DNA of 64,000 bases from JANPBY01 sp963805505 (GTDB taxonomy: Bacteria; Actinomycetota; Actinomycetes; DATJPE01): contig CAWDUP010000004.1 in assembly GCA_963805505.1 (NCBI GenBank), positions 248,001-312,000 of the forward strand, written 5' to 3'. Shown here piece after piece: positions 17,342-26,758 of the stretch (positions are counted from its first letter, which is position 1; each line of letters opens with the position of its first letter). A program made the translations under genes and the position numbers. The notes under the pieces were generated by a model, which worked only from the letters and a program-made list of their open reading frames with translations, did no database searches and had not been told where the DNA came from.

Positions 17342-18376
17342 ATGGACTGGTTCAACCCGGCGCTCGCTCTGGCTGGCGTGCTCGTGGGGATCATCGTCGG
17401 GCTGACCGGCATGGGCGGCGGAGCCTTGATGACTCCGATCCTGGTGTTCTTCTTCAAGGTCGACCCCCTGACCGCGGTCTCCAGCGACCTGGTCGCGAGC
17501 CTGTTCATGAAGCCGGTCGGCGCGTTCGTCCACCTGCGCAGGGGCACGGTCAACCTCGAGCTCGTGAAGTGGCTGTGCATGGGGTCGGTGCCCGCAGCCT
17601 TCTGCGGGGTCTTCGTCCTGCGCTGGATCGGTGACGGGGAGGACCTCGCCGCGATCGTCAAGAAGGCGCTCGGCGCGGCGCTGCTGCTCGCCTCCGCCGG
17701 TCTCGTGGTGCGCGCCTGGATGGTGCTCGTCGAGAAGTCCAGTCTGGCCGGCGAAGGTCCTTCGGGTCAGGTGACGACCCCCGCCATGCACGTACGGCCG
17801 CTGCCGACCCTGCTGCTCGGCGCCGTCGCCGGCCTGATCGTCGGCATGACCTCGGTCGGCGCGGGCTCCATCGTCATCGTCATCCTGCTGTTCCTGTACC
17901 CGGCTCTGAAGGCCTCGCAGCTCGTCGGGACCGACCTCACCCAGGCGATCCCGATGGTGGCTGCTGCCTCGTTGGGCCACATCCTGTTCGGCGACTTCGA
18001 GCTCGCCTTGACCGGCACGATCTTGATCGGCGCCATCCCCGGGGTGTACCTCGGGGCTCGGCTCTCGTCCCAGGCTCCTGGCGGACTCGTGCGACGGGCG
18101 CTTGCGATCGTCCTGCTCGCCTCCGGCCTCAAGCTGCTCGGTGCCAGCAACACCGTGATTCTCGCCGCTGTGGTCGCCGCCCTGGTGCTGGGCAACCTGG
18201 CCTGGATCGTCATCCGGTCGCAGTACGCGAAGCGGCGGCGGGCAATTCGGGCGGCCGCGTCGACCCAGCAGGAGGCGACAGGAGAGACTGAGCCGGTGAC
18301 CGCTCGCGCGAACAGCTCCGGCCCAGCCCGCACCGACGAGCCGCCCGACCAGGCGGGCGTCGGAGACCGGACGTGA
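17342..18376 (+). CDS. TauE/SafE (DUF81) family permease
   Basis: A 344-residue membrane protein with about eight hydrophobic helices in the two-fold repeated TauE/SafE pattern: GVLVGIIVGLTGMGGGALMTPIL near residue 13 and the cognate LLLGAVAGLIVGMTSVGAGSIVIVILL in the second half. Family members move sulfite, sulfonates, sulfate or related anions. The C-terminal ~45 residues are a polar cytoplasmic tail. ATG 17342 is preferred over in-frame upstream codons because AAAGG precedes it. The GTGA overlap with cysC strongly suggests that it supplies sulfate or another sulfur anion to the PAPS pathway. Confidence 0.87.
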   Translation: MDWFNPALALAGVLVGIIVGLTGMGGGALMTPILVFFFKVDPLTAVSSDLVASLFMKPVGAFVHLRRGTVNLELVKWLCMGSVPAAFCGVFVLRWIGDGEDLAAIVKKALGAALLLASAGLVVRAWMVLVEKSSLAGEGPSGQVTTPAMHVRPLPTLLLGAVAGLIVGMTSVGAGSIVIVILLFLYPALKASQLVGTDLTQAIPMVAAASLGHILFGDFELALTGTILIGAIPGVYLGARLSSQAPGGLVRRALAIVLLASGLKLLGASNTVILAAVVAALVLGNLAWIVIRSQYAKRRRAIRAAASTQQEATGETEPVTARANSSGPARTDEPPDQAGVGDRT

Positions 18377-19638
18377 CCGAACCTGACCAACCGGCCGCCA
18401 TCGACTGGTCCGGCCTGGCCGACCTGCCGGTGCACGGGCTGGACGACGCCGCGCTCGACGAACTGGACCTCGTGCTGCTCGGCGCCGGCGGTGGCCCGCC
18501 TTCGCTGGACCTGACGCCGGACGCACGCAAGGCCGCCGACGGGGACGGACTTGTCCTCAGCGACCCGCAGGGCACCCCGCTGGCCCGACTCGACGGTGAC
18601 TCGCTGACGCCGCTGCAACCGCCCGCGCACGGACCCGGGCGGAGCCTGCGCCTTCCTGCCACGACCGTCCTCGACGGTGGGCCATCCGTGGCCGTCGGTT
18701 TCCGAGAGGCACCCACTCGAGGCGACCTGCGCAGAGCTGCCGACCTCAAGGCCGCCTCCGACAGCAACCGCCTGCTGCTCGTTGCGCTGGTCGGCCATGG
18801 GGCGCCGGTCGGCGTCCGTCCGGCGGACCTCGTGCGCGCCGTGGTGAGCGCAGCAGATTCCCTGGATGGAGCTGAGGCTCTCGTCGTCCCGGCGACGGCG
18901 AGGCCCTCCGGAGCGTTGACCCAGCCGCTGGACGAGCTCCTGCGGCCGTACGGCTGCGTCGCCACGCTGGACGCCACCGCGACACGCGGGGCAGACGAGG
19001 CCGCCGACCTCCAACGGGTGACCGCGGGAGGCGATGCAGGCGATCTTCTCCCAGAAGCGTCTCTCGTCGCGCTTCGTCGGTCTCATCCGGTCGGGCCGGC
19101 CCGCGGAGCGGTGATCTTGCTCAGTGGACTGTCCGGATCGGGCAAGTCCACGATCGCCCGCGCCCTGGCCGATCGGCTCGAGGACGCCGGCGAGCGCGCC
19201 GTCACGTTGCTCGACGGCGACGAGGTGCGGCGAATGCTGTCCGCCGGCCTTGGATTCGACCGAGAGTCACGCGAGCTCAACGTGCGCCGGATCGGGTTCG
19301 TCGCCGCGTTGGTCGCCGAGCACGGTGGTCTGGCGATCTGTGCCCCGATCGCGCCGTTCGCGGCGGCGCGTGCCGACATGCGCGCCAGGGCCGAAGCCGT
19401 CGGTGAGTTCGTCCTCGTGCACGTCTCCACACCGCTGGAGGTGTGCGAGGCGCGCGACCGGAAGGGTCTCTACGCGAAGGCCCGCGCCGGCCTCGTGCCG
19501 GAGTTCACCGGCATCAGCTCGCCGTACGAGGAGCCCACGGATGCCGACCTCGTCATCGACACGACGGACACCCCGATCGACGCGGCCGTCAACGTCATCA
19601 CCGCCGAACTCTTCCGCCGCGGCCTGATCACCGCCTGA
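18373..19638 (+). CDS. cysC: Adenylyl-sulfate (APS) kinase with N-terminal extension
   Basis: Phosphorylates APS to PAPS, the sulfate donor. The kinase occupies residues ~245-421, with Walker A GLSGSGKS at 252-259, LDGDEVRR, the FVAALVAEHGGLAICAPIAPF and REXX-like regions, and KGLYAKARAGLVPEFTGISSPYE (substrate lid). A bare APS kinase is ~200 residues. Here ~240 extra residues precede it, with a possible PUA/ATP-sulfurylase N-domain-like character (GDGLVLSDPQGTPLARL, FREAPTRGDLRRAADLK) but no ATP-sulfurylase catalytic HxGH motif. The GTG start overlaps the tauE stop (GTGA). It converges with the serine hydrolase gene. Confidence 0.93.
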   Translation: MTEPDQPAAIDWSGLADLPVHGLDDAALDELDLVLLGAGGGPPSLDLTPDARKAADGDGLVLSDPQGTPLARLDGDSLTPLQPPAHGPGRSLRLPATTVLDGGPSVAVGFREAPTRGDLRRAADLKAASDSNRLLLVALVGHGAPVGVRPADLVRAVVSAADSLDGAEALVVPATARPSGALTQPLDELLRPYGCVATLDATATRGADEAADLQRVTAGGDAGDLLPEASLVALRRSHPVGPARGAVILLSGLSGSGKSTIARALADRLEDAGERAVTLLDGDEVRRMLSAGLGFDRESRELNVRRIGFVAALVAEHGGLAICAPIAPFAAARADMRARAEAVGEFVLVHVSTPLEVCEARDRKGLYAKARAGLVPEFTGISSPYEEPTDADLVIDTTDTPIDAAVNVITAELFRRGLITA

Positions 19639-19676
19639 TCGATCCCGGCTCGATGTCTGCGCGATGTCTGCGCGCC

Positions 19677-20684
19677 CTACGAGCCGGCGTCTCGCTCCAG
19701 AATCTGCTCGATCGGGTATGAGCCGCCGCTGGTGTTCGACAGGACCGTCCAGGTCGACGACGTGGCTGGTGAATGAATGCTTCGAAAACAGACCCCGGCG
19801 TCGTAGCCGTGCAGCTCGACCATCCCGTCCTGGTGCAGCCATAGGCCGAGCCCGTAGCCCAAGGAATCAGCCGTGGGCGCATGGCGTGGCCGACAGACCT
19901 CGTCCAGCCACCCCTGCGGGAGGATCCGACCGGCGAACAGCGCAGACCACAGCCGGCTGACGTCTTGCAGGGTCGAGTAGATTCCCCCGTCGCCGCTGCC
20001 TCGCACCGGCAGATGAAGCACGTTGGTTCGCGGCGACTCGCTGAGATAGCCGACGGCGGCGCGCGCGGGCAACTCGTCAAGGCGAAGGAACCGGGTGTCC
20101 ACAAGTCCCGCCGGATCGCAGACCCTCTCGACGACGAGCTCGTCGAACGGCTGTCCGGTCGCACGTTCGGCCAGGAGGGCGAGAACGACGAACGCCCCGT
20201 TGTTGTAGGCGAAAGTTGCTCCGGGCGCCGCCACCTGCGGATGACCGTCCAGAACGCTCAGATAGTCCGACGTAGTGGCCAACGAGTGCACCGGGACGGG
20301 CATCAGGTAGCCGTTGATGTCGTAGTCGTCGGAGTCCTCGTCCAGGTAGTCACCGATCCCGGAGCGATGCGAGAGCAGGTGCTCGATGGTGACCCGGTCG
20401 TCGATGAGCGGCAGGTCTTGGCCGAGCAGGCTCCTAGCCGGCGTCTCCAGCTCGAGGCGGCCCTCGGCCACCAAGCTCACCATGGTCAGCCCGGTGAGTC
20501 CTTTGGTGCCGCTGGCCAGGCCGAACTGGGTATCGGCACCGACCGGGAGACCATGGGCACGGTCACGGAGGCCGTAGACCCGCTCGAGCTCGAGCTGTCC
20601 GGCACGCTCGATGCGGACCGCACCGGAGAAGCCATGGCGGGCAGCGGCTTCGTCCAACTCAGTGCCAACACTCACGCCGGCCAC
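19677..20684 (-). CDS. Serine hydrolase, beta-lactamase/class C PBP fold
   Basis: A 335-residue penicillin-recognising serine hydrolase. The catalytic SxxK tetrad is SGTK (Ser58, Lys61), the second motif YNN is in TFAYNNGAFVVL near residue 160, and the C-terminal strand motif is near HGYDAGVCF. There is no signal peptide, so it appears cytoplasmic, fitting the esterase/D-aminopeptidase branch better than a true beta-lactamase. Only 3 nt separate its GTG start from the cysN stop, so it is the distal gene of the cysQ-cysD-cysN series. Substrate unknown; de-acylation of a polymer precursor is one speculative idea. Confidence 0.83.
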   Translation of the reverse strand: MAGVSVGTELDEAAARHGFSGAVRIERAGQLELERVYGLRDRAHGLPVGADTQFGLASGTKGLTGLTMVSLVAEGRLELETPARSLLGQDLPLIDDRVTIEHLLSHRSGIGDYLDEDSDDYDINGYLMPVPVHSLATTSDYLSVLDGHPQVAAPGATFAYNNGAFVVLALLAERATGQPFDELVVERVCDPAGLVDTRFLRLDELPARAAVGYLSESPRTNVLHLPVRGSGDGGIYSTLQDVSRLWSALFAGRILPQGWLDEVCRPRHAPTADSLGYGLGLWLHQDGMVELHGYDAGVCFRSIHSPATSSTWTVLSNTSGGSYPIEQILERDAGS

Positions 20685-20687
20685 CAG

Positions 20688-21944
20688 TCACTCGGTCGAG
20701 GTAATCATCCCGGCAGCAACGGTGCGGTTGGTCTGCTCGTCGATGAGCACGAAGCCGCCAGTCGTACGGTTGCGCGCGTAGTCATCGGCGAAGACCGGCT
20801 GGGTCGTGCGCAGCCGGATCCGTCCGATCTCGTTGAGTGCCAACGCCGTCGCGGACTCGTCGCGATGAAGCGAGTTGATGTCGAGCCGGTAGTTGATGTC
20901 CTTGACCAGGGCTCTGGCCGACCGGGTCGTGTGCTTCACCGCGAACTTCGCGCCCGCCTTGAGCTCGACCCTCTCATCCATCCAGCACACCATGGCGTCG
21001 AGATCCTGGGTGGAGTCAGGCTGGTTGTGCGGACGGCAGATCATGTCACCGCGGCTGATGTCGATCTCGTCGGACAGCCGGATCGTGACCGACATCGGCG
21101 GGAAGGCCTCGTCGACCGGACCGTCCGCGGTGTCGATGCCGGCGATCGTCGTGGTGAAGCCCGACGGCAGCACGATGACCTCGTCACCCGGCTTCAGGAC
21201 CCCTCCGGCCACCTGTCCGGCGTAGCCGCGATAGTCGTGTGTCGAGTTCGACTGCGGCCGGATGACGTACTGCACGGGGAACCGGGCGTCCACCAGGTTC
21301 CGGTCACTGGCGACGTGCACGGTCTCGAGGTGGTGCAGCAGGGAGGATCCTTCGTACCAAGGCATGGCGTCGCTTCGAGTGACGACGTTGTCGCCCTTGA
21401 GCGCGGACACCGGGATGAACGTCAGATCCGGCGCGTTGAGCTTGGTCGCGAACTCGCCGAACTCTCGGCGGATCCCCTCGAAGACCTCCTCGGAGTAGTC
21501 GACGAGGTCCATCTTGTTGACGCACAAGACGATGTGCGGGACTCGGAGCAAGGTGGTGAGGAATGCATGACGGCGACTCTGCTCGACCAACCCCTTCCGG
21601 GCGTCGACCAGGATCAGCGCCAGATCTGCTGTCGACGCACCCGTGACCATGTTTCGCGTGTACTGGATGTGGCCCGGGGTGTCGGCGATGATGAACTTGC
21701 GCCGCGGGGTGGCGAAATAGCGGTAAGCCACGTCGATGGTGATGCCCTGCTCCCGCTCGGCCCGCAGGCCGTCGGTCAGGAGCGCGAGGTCGGTGTAGTC
21801 GTCACCGCGCTCCCGGCTGGTCCGTTCCACGGCATCGAGCTGGTCCTCGAAGACCGACTTGCTGTCGTAGAGGAGCCTTCCGATGAGGGTGCTCTTGCCG
21901 TCGTCCACCGACCCGGCGGTCGCGAACCTCAGCATGTCCGACAT
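20688..21944 (-). CDS. cysN: Sulfate adenylyltransferase subunit 1 (GTPase)
   Basis: The regulatory GTPase of heterodimeric ATP sulfurylase, coupling GTP hydrolysis to APS formation. Translation-factor-type G motifs are clear: GSVDDGKST (G1, near residue 11), EQGITIDVAYRYF (G2), DTPGH (G3) and NKMD (G4), then two beta-barrel domains. Its 418 residues fit a stand-alone CysN without a fused APS kinase, consistent with the separate cysC nearby. The ATG at 21944 overlaps the cysD stop by one base, indicating tight coupling of the two subunits. Confidence 0.96.
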   Translation of the reverse strand: MSDMLRFATAGSVDDGKSTLIGRLLYDSKSVFEDQLDAVERTSRERGDDYTDLALLTDGLRAEREQGITIDVAYRYFATPRRKFIIADTPGHIQYTRNMVTGASTADLALILVDARKGLVEQSRRHAFLTTLLRVPHIVLCVNKMDLVDYSEEVFEGIRREFGEFATKLNAPDLTFIPVSALKGDNVVTRSDAMPWYEGSSLLHHLETVHVASDRNLVDARFPVQYVIRPQSNSTHDYRGYAGQVAGGVLKPGDEVIVLPSGFTTTIAGIDTADGPVDEAFPPMSVTIRLSDEIDISRGDMICRPHNQPDSTQDLDAMVCWMDERVELKAGAKFAVKHTTRSARALVKDINYRLDINSLHRDESATALALNEIGRIRLRTTQPVFADDYARNRTTGGFVLIDEQTNRTVAAGMITSTE

Positions 21945-22846
21945 CAGAAATACCCTTCCTTCTTGCGGTCTTCCATAGCGGCTTCGCTGACCCGGTCGTC
22001 GCCGCGGGTGGCCCCGCGCTCGGTCAGTCGGGTCACGGCGACTTCTTCGACGACCTTGTCGACGGTGTCGGCATCGGAGACCACGGCGGCCGTCAGGTTG
22101 GCGTCACCCATGGTGCGGTAGCGAACGCGTTCCACCCGGGACGTCTCACCGTCCTTGAGCGGCACGAACTCGTTGACGGCGTAGAGCATGCCGTCACGCT
22201 CGACCACCTCGCGCTCGTGGGCGTAGTAGAGCGAGGGAATCTCGAGGTCCTCGTCGGCGATGTAGGACCAGATGTCCAGCTCGGTCCAGTTGGACAACGG
22301 AAAGACTCTGATGCTCTCGCCAGCCGCCACTCGCCCGTTGTAGAGGCTCCACAGCTCGGGGCGCTGGTTCTTCGGGTCCCACTGTCCGAACTCGTCCCTG
22401 AAGGAGAACACCCGCTCCTTGGCCCGTGCCTTCTCTTCATCCCGCCGGGCGCCGCCGAACAGCGCGTCGAAGCGGTACTTCTCGGCAGCTTCGAGCAGCA
22501 CCGCCGTCTGGATGCGGTTGCGGGAGCCGTTGGCCTCCTCGGCGACCAGGCCGCGATCGATGGCGTCCTGCACGGAGGCCACGACCAGCTGGATGCCGAG
22601 CTCGGCCACCCGACGGTCTCGGTAGTCGATGACCTCGGGAAAGTTCAGTCCGGTGTCGACGTGCATGACCGGGAACGGGATCCGCGCCGGCGTGAACGCC
22701 TTCTCGGCCAGCCGCAGCATGACGATGGAGTCCTTACCGCCCGAGAACAGCAGGCAGGGGCGCTCCATCTCCGCGGCCACCTCGCGGATGATGTGAATGG
22801 TCTCGGCCTCGAGCGCGCGGACATAACTGAGGCGGTATTCGCTCAT
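21944..22846 (-). CDS. cysD: Sulfate adenylyltransferase subunit 2
   Basis: The catalytic subunit of ATP sulfurylase, forming APS and pyrophosphate from ATP and sulfate. It is a 300-residue PP-loop protein with LLFSGGKDSIVMLRLAEKAF near residue 30, HVDTGLNFPEVIDYRD, ARRDEEKARAKERVFSFRD, RVFPLSNWTELDIW and the C-terminal CysD signature VRYRTMGDANLTAAV. ATG 22846 is chosen as the family-standard start (SEYRLSYVRALEAE); the frame is open much further upstream without homology. It lies 14 nt downstream of cysQ and is coupled to cysN. Confidence 0.97.
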   Translation of the reverse strand: MSEYRLSYVRALEAETIHIIREVAAEMERPCLLFSGGKDSIVMLRLAEKAFTPARIPFPVMHVDTGLNFPEVIDYRDRRVAELGIQLVVASVQDAIDRGLVAEEANGSRNRIQTAVLLEAAEKYRFDALFGGARRDEEKARAKERVFSFRDEFGQWDPKNQRPELWSLYNGRVAAGESIRVFPLSNWTELDIWSYIADEDLEIPSLYYAHEREVVERDGMLYAVNEFVPLKDGETSRVERVRYRTMGDANLTAAVVSDADTVDKVVEEVAVTRLTERGATRGDDRVSEAAMEDRKKEGYF

Positions 22847-22860
22847 CGGGTTGGGCTCTC

Positions 22861-23637
22861 CTAGGTGTCGTCGCGGGCTGCGACGGACTGCAGGGCAGCA
22901 ACCAGTGTCCCAGCAATTTCCGGATGTCCGACCACGAGGTCCGGCATCCATGGGTTGTCTGCGTTGTAGACCAGGGGCGAACCGTCGACGCGCGAGGTCC
23001 AAAACCCCCCGGAGCGGGCCACCACGACCGGTGCCGCTGAGTCCCACTCGTACTGCCCGCCGCCGTGAACATAGGCGTCGACACGGCCCTGCAGCACAGC
23101 GCACGTCTTGGCGCCCGCTGAGCCCATCGGCACCAGCTCGCCGCCGAGGTCCCGTGCCAGGTCAGCCAGCCACGCCGGCGGCCGGGACCGGCTGGCAGCG
23201 ATCCGCAAGGGTGCCCCAGGGAGGCGTACGGCTGGCACCGGGGGTTGTCCCGTGGACAGCACCTGTCCCTGCGCGGGAAGCGCAACTGCTCCTGCGGTCA
23301 GCTCGCCGCTGTCCCACAACGCGACATGCACCGCCCAGTCGTCGCGGTCCAGCTCGGAGAACTCACGAGTGCCGTCGAGCGGGTCGACGATCCAAACCCG
23401 AGCCGCCGCCAACCTGGCCTTGTCGTCCTTGCCCTCCTCGGACAAGACGGCGTCGTCAGGGCGGACCCTGGCCAGCTCAGCCATCAACAAGTCGTGAGAT
23501 CCCTGATCGCCTGCGTCCTTGAGCTCGGCTCCTTCAAGGCCGCTCCCCCGGATCTCGAGCAGCAGCTCACCCGCGCGCTGTGCGAGCTGGGCTGCCAGGG
23601 TGTGGTCGTCGTCGGTTGCCTCGATCAGAGTCGCCAT
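22861..23637 (-). CDS. cysQ: 3'(2'),5'-bisphosphate nucleotidase
   Basis: A 258-residue member of the inositol monophosphatase superfamily, here most likely hydrolysing PAP (3'-phosphoadenosine 5'-phosphate), the product of PAPS-dependent sulfotransferases, to AMP. Metal-binding motifs are EEGKDD and VDPLDGTREF near residue 90, then AYVHGGGQYEWDSAAPVVVARSGG, the second superfamily signature. The start is ATG 23637; an in-frame extension upstream is basic and unlike the family. It lies 14 nt before cysD and 7 nt after the stop of the secreted PKD protein gene, linking PAP recycling to the polymer locus. Inositol phosphatase activity is the alternative. Confidence 0.9.
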   Translation of the reverse strand: MATLIEATDDDHTLAAQLAQRAGELLLEIRGSGLEGAELKDAGDQGSHDLLMAELARVRPDDAVLSEEGKDDKARLAAARVWIVDPLDGTREFSELDRDDWAVHVALWDSGELTAGAVALPAQGQVLSTGQPPVPAVRLPGAPLRIAASRSRPPAWLADLARDLGGELVPMGSAGAKTCAVLQGRVDAYVHGGGQYEWDSAAPVVVARSGGFWTSRVDGSPLVYNADNPWMPDLVVGHPEIAGTLVAALQSVAARDDT

Positions 23638-23644
23638 GGCCCCA

Positions 23645-26533
23645 TCATGCCGGGGGGAGCACGATGCTGAACGAGGTGGCCTTCCCGCCCGACGTCGATG
23701 ACGTGGCGGTCGCGGCCGCCCGGGTGCCGGTGGGAACGGGTCCGTTGCTGTCCGCCGTGACGCCACCGACCTGGCCGCTCCCACTACCGAGCACAAGCTC
23801 ACGCACGCTCAGCGAGACCGGCACGGTCCACCCGGTCGTCCCGCCGGTCTTGTCGGCCCAGTAGTTGACGACCCAAGACCCGGCATCGCTCACCTGCACC
23901 GCCGGTGCCTGGTGTGCCGTAGTCGTCCCGCCTTCAGCAGCCGATGCCAGCACCAGGGAGCCTGAGGTCTTCACGCCGCGGTAGGCCAGCAACGTGGTGG
24001 CGCTCTTCTTGGTGCCGGCCACGGAGACGCTGATCTGCTGGCCCGCTTCCGAGCCGTCGGCCGTCCGGCGGAAGATTCGGGTCACCAGGTCGTCGCTCTC
24101 CTCGCCGATCTGCGTCCACCCAGCCGGTGGGGTGGTCGCCGCGTCGCCGTTCAAGGTGACGAGGAGCAGCAGGGTGTCACCGGCCTGCACGGACGACGGC
24201 ACGTTGACCTTCGCAGCGCCGCCGTTCGAGCTGGCCGAGCTGCTCGCGCGCAGACCGATCGTCGATGCGGGAGCCGCGCTGACCGTGACGGAGTGGGCCA
24301 CCGAGTCCGTGGCCCCCGAGTTGTCAGTGACCGTCAGCGTCACCGGGTAGGTGCCCGCGGAGTCGTAGGTGTGAGCAACCGTCGTCCCCGAGCCGGTCGA
24401 GCTGTCACCGAAGGCCCACTGGCGCGACGTGATCGAGCCGTCCGGGTCAACGCTGCTACCGGAGCTGAACGAGCAGGTGAGGTAGGTGCACGAGCTCGTG
24501 AACGCCGCGTTCGGAGGCTGGTTTCCCCCGCCGCCACCGGTCTGGGCGCGCAGCGCCAGTCCGGCCGCCCGCCAGTCACGTGAGGAGTCCGCCGTGCTGA
24601 CGGCAGAGCCCACGACACCGGCACTGAAGGACACCTTCAGGAGGTTTCCCGTCGCGCTGTCCGCAAAGTAGAGCTGGCCAGCATTGAGGAACATGCCGCG
24701 CACCCGGCTCGGGTTCAGGGTGGAGACCCCTCCCGTTGCCGTGTAGCGCGCGCCTCCGACGATGCCACCCGCGGGCTGGAAATAGCGGTAGTAGAGCGAG
24801 CTGCTGGTGGACATCGTGTAGTACATCCGGCCGGCGTCGTAGAACATCCCGGTGACGTTCGGGGCGTCCAACGCGAAGGCGTTGAGGCAGAGACCGCTGT
24901 TCGACGTGCACGTCGGGCCGACATTCAGGTTGCTCGCAGAGCGCGTCCCGACGGTTGAGCCGCTGATCGGGCTGGCGTAGAAGCCACGGTCGGTCGACGT
25001 CGTGAACAGGGTGCCCGCCACGATCATGGCTCCTCGGGCGTTCTGCCAGGAGTCGCTGGTGTTGGCGTTCGACGTGCTTCCCGGCGCAACCGATCCGTTG
25101 ACGCCCGTGATGGTCACGGAGTTGGTGGCTGCCTGTGGAGCGACTGCGAAGACGTCCCCCGGAGCAGAGCCCACGGCGTCGCTGGGGACAGGTGACCCGC
25201 CGGCCAGCGGGAACAACCCGATGCGCGGGTGGTATTCGGTGCCCAGGGTGTCGGTGTCGGACCCCACCCAGAGGCCCTGGTCGGTGGCCAGGAAGTCATA
25301 CACGCCGTATCCGCGCTCACGCGTCGGGTTCCAGTCGTACGGCATGCCGTTGATCGGATTGAGGGCGGACAGCCCGGTGCGCTCGATGGCTCCCTGGCCG
25401 GCCTTGTCGCCCGCGCTCGGGTTGTTGACCCAGCGGAAGTGTCCGCCTGTGTAGACGACCGAACCCACGATCGCCACGGCTGTAGTCGTGTCGCCGCCGG
25501 TCATGTTGACCCACGTCGGAACCACTCCGGCGGCGTTCCCCGAGATCTCCAGCCGCGAGACTGTGTCGCAGGATGTATCGGCCCGGTAAGACCCGGTCGT
25601 GGCGAAGACCGCGTAGGTGCCGTCGGGCGAGATGGCGACGTCACGCATGAAGGTGTCGAAGGCGCGCGTATTGCACTTCGCCGCGAAAAAGCTCGTCTGC
25701 CAACCCGACAAGGTCGCGGTCGAGCCACCGATGTTGATCAACGCCACCTGATCGCGAGTGGCGCCGTCGACCTTGGTGAAGTTGCCGATGGCGAGCAACT
25801 TGTCCCCGGCCGGCGTGATCGCTAGCTCACGGATGTTGGTGCTTCCCTTGTGAGCCGGGTCGGTGACCTCGTTGTGCTGACCGGAGAACACCAGCGTGCT
25901 CTCGTCGGTCAAGGCTCCGGTGGTTGCGTTGAGGGTGGCGAGAGCCGGCCGCGCCTGCTGCTGGACCGTCTTGAACTGTCCGGCGATCCACAAAGTGTTG
26001 TCGACCCGCCGGACGTCAGCTACCCGGGCCGAAATGCCCTTCGCCTTGAACGCCGTCACCAGCGACCCGTCGGACACCTTGATCAGGGCCACCTTCTTCC
26101 GGGTGACCCCGTTGACCGTGCTGAAGCCACCGGCCGCATAGACCGACTGCCCGTCGGCGGAGACCTCCAACGAGGTGACTTCACCGTTGAGAGTCGGCGC
26201 GAAACTGGTGGACACCGCTCCTGACGTCGCGTTGAACGCCGCGAGACCGGTTCGGGTGTAGGTCGACGTGCCCTTGACGACCGTGGTGAAGGTGCCGCCG
26301 ATGACGATCTGGTTGCCGACCTGCACGACCGACTCGACGATGCCGTCCTTGACGTACGGCGTGAAGTCCGCCGGATCGGCAGAAACGATGCTGACGTGGA
26401 CGGCCGTGCCGTCGCCCTGGGCTCGGGCAGGAGCAGCGAGCGCCATCGAGGCTCCAGCCGCTGCAACGGCGGCGAGCCCGGCGATGAGCCGGCGACCGCG
26501 GTGAGGTGATGGCATAGCAGTGGTGCGGTGCAT
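23645..26533 (-). CDS. Secreted beta-propeller/PKD protein
   Basis: A 962-residue exported protein. The signal peptide spans ~1-38 and ends in ALAAPARAQ. Residues ~45-480 form repeated beta-propeller-like units with the pattern VYAAGGFSTVNGVTRKKVALIKVSDGS, typical of delta-60-like repeats. A further propeller-like segment follows to ~650, then one PKD domain (about 670-755) with a CTYLTC cysteine pair and WAFGDSSTGSGTTVAHTYDSAG. The C-terminal beta-rich module (~758-962) contains AGDTLLLLVTLNG...PAGWTQIGE. ATG 26533 has AGGGG ~8 nt upstream. It is a paralogue of the next gene and probably a surface or matrix protein that binds polysaccharide (inference). Confidence 0.82.
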   Translation of the reverse strand: MHRTTAMPSPHRGRRLIAGLAAVAAAGASMALAAPARAQGDGTAVHVSIVSADPADFTPYVKDGIVESVVQVGNQIVIGGTFTTVVKGTSTYTRTGLAAFNATSGAVSTSFAPTLNGEVTSLEVSADGQSVYAAGGFSTVNGVTRKKVALIKVSDGSLVTAFKAKGISARVADVRRVDNTLWIAGQFKTVQQQARPALATLNATTGALTDESTLVFSGQHNEVTDPAHKGSTNIRELAITPAGDKLLAIGNFTKVDGATRDQVALINIGGSTATLSGWQTSFFAAKCNTRAFDTFMRDVAISPDGTYAVFATTGSYRADTSCDTVSRLEISGNAAGVVPTWVNMTGGDTTTAVAIVGSVVYTGGHFRWVNNPSAGDKAGQGAIERTGLSALNPINGMPYDWNPTRERGYGVYDFLATDQGLWVGSDTDTLGTEYHPRIGLFPLAGGSPVPSDAVGSAPGDVFAVAPQAATNSVTITGVNGSVAPGSTSNANTSDSWQNARGAMIVAGTLFTTSTDRGFYASPISGSTVGTRSASNLNVGPTCTSNSGLCLNAFALDAPNVTGMFYDAGRMYYTMSTSSSLYYRYFQPAGGIVGGARYTATGGVSTLNPSRVRGMFLNAGQLYFADSATGNLLKVSFSAGVVGSAVSTADSSRDWRAAGLALRAQTGGGGGNQPPNAAFTSSCTYLTCSFSSGSSVDPDGSITSRQWAFGDSSTGSGTTVAHTYDSAGTYPVTLTVTDNSGATDSVAHSVTVSAAPASTIGLRASSSASSNGGAAKVNVPSSVQAGDTLLLLVTLNGDAATTPPAGWTQIGEESDDLVTRIFRRTADGSEAGQQISVSVAGTKKSATTLLAYRGVKTSGSLVLASAAEGGTTTAHQAPAVQVSDAGSWVVNYWADKTGGTTGWTVPVSLSVRELVLGSGSGQVGGVTADSNGPVPTGTRAAATATSSTSGGKATSFSIVLPPA

Positions 26534-26758
26534 CGGCTGAATCCCCTGGGTGAGCAGTCCTCGACGGCGTCTCCGGACGCTGTGCCGACGATTCTCGCGC
26601 ACGCCAAGGGCGCACGTCGTCAGTGACGGGCCAAGATCACCTGAGCCGTGGCAAAGTCTGGACGTTCGACTGATGCCGGAGACAGCATCGCAAGCACGGA
26701 TCGTGCACCACTCGTGACGAGCAGTAACAAGACGATCGGTGGCTTCCCTCGGGGAAGG

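Noticed and set aside
19677..20684. Beta-lactamase conferring resistance
   Set aside because: It has the SxxK and YNN motifs but no signal peptide, and it sits in a sulfate-activation gene series; a general serine hydrolase call is safer.
19881..22121. A 746-codon plus-strand open frame
   Set aside because: It is antisense to the serine hydrolase, cysN and part of cysD, and shows no family motif; shadow frame.
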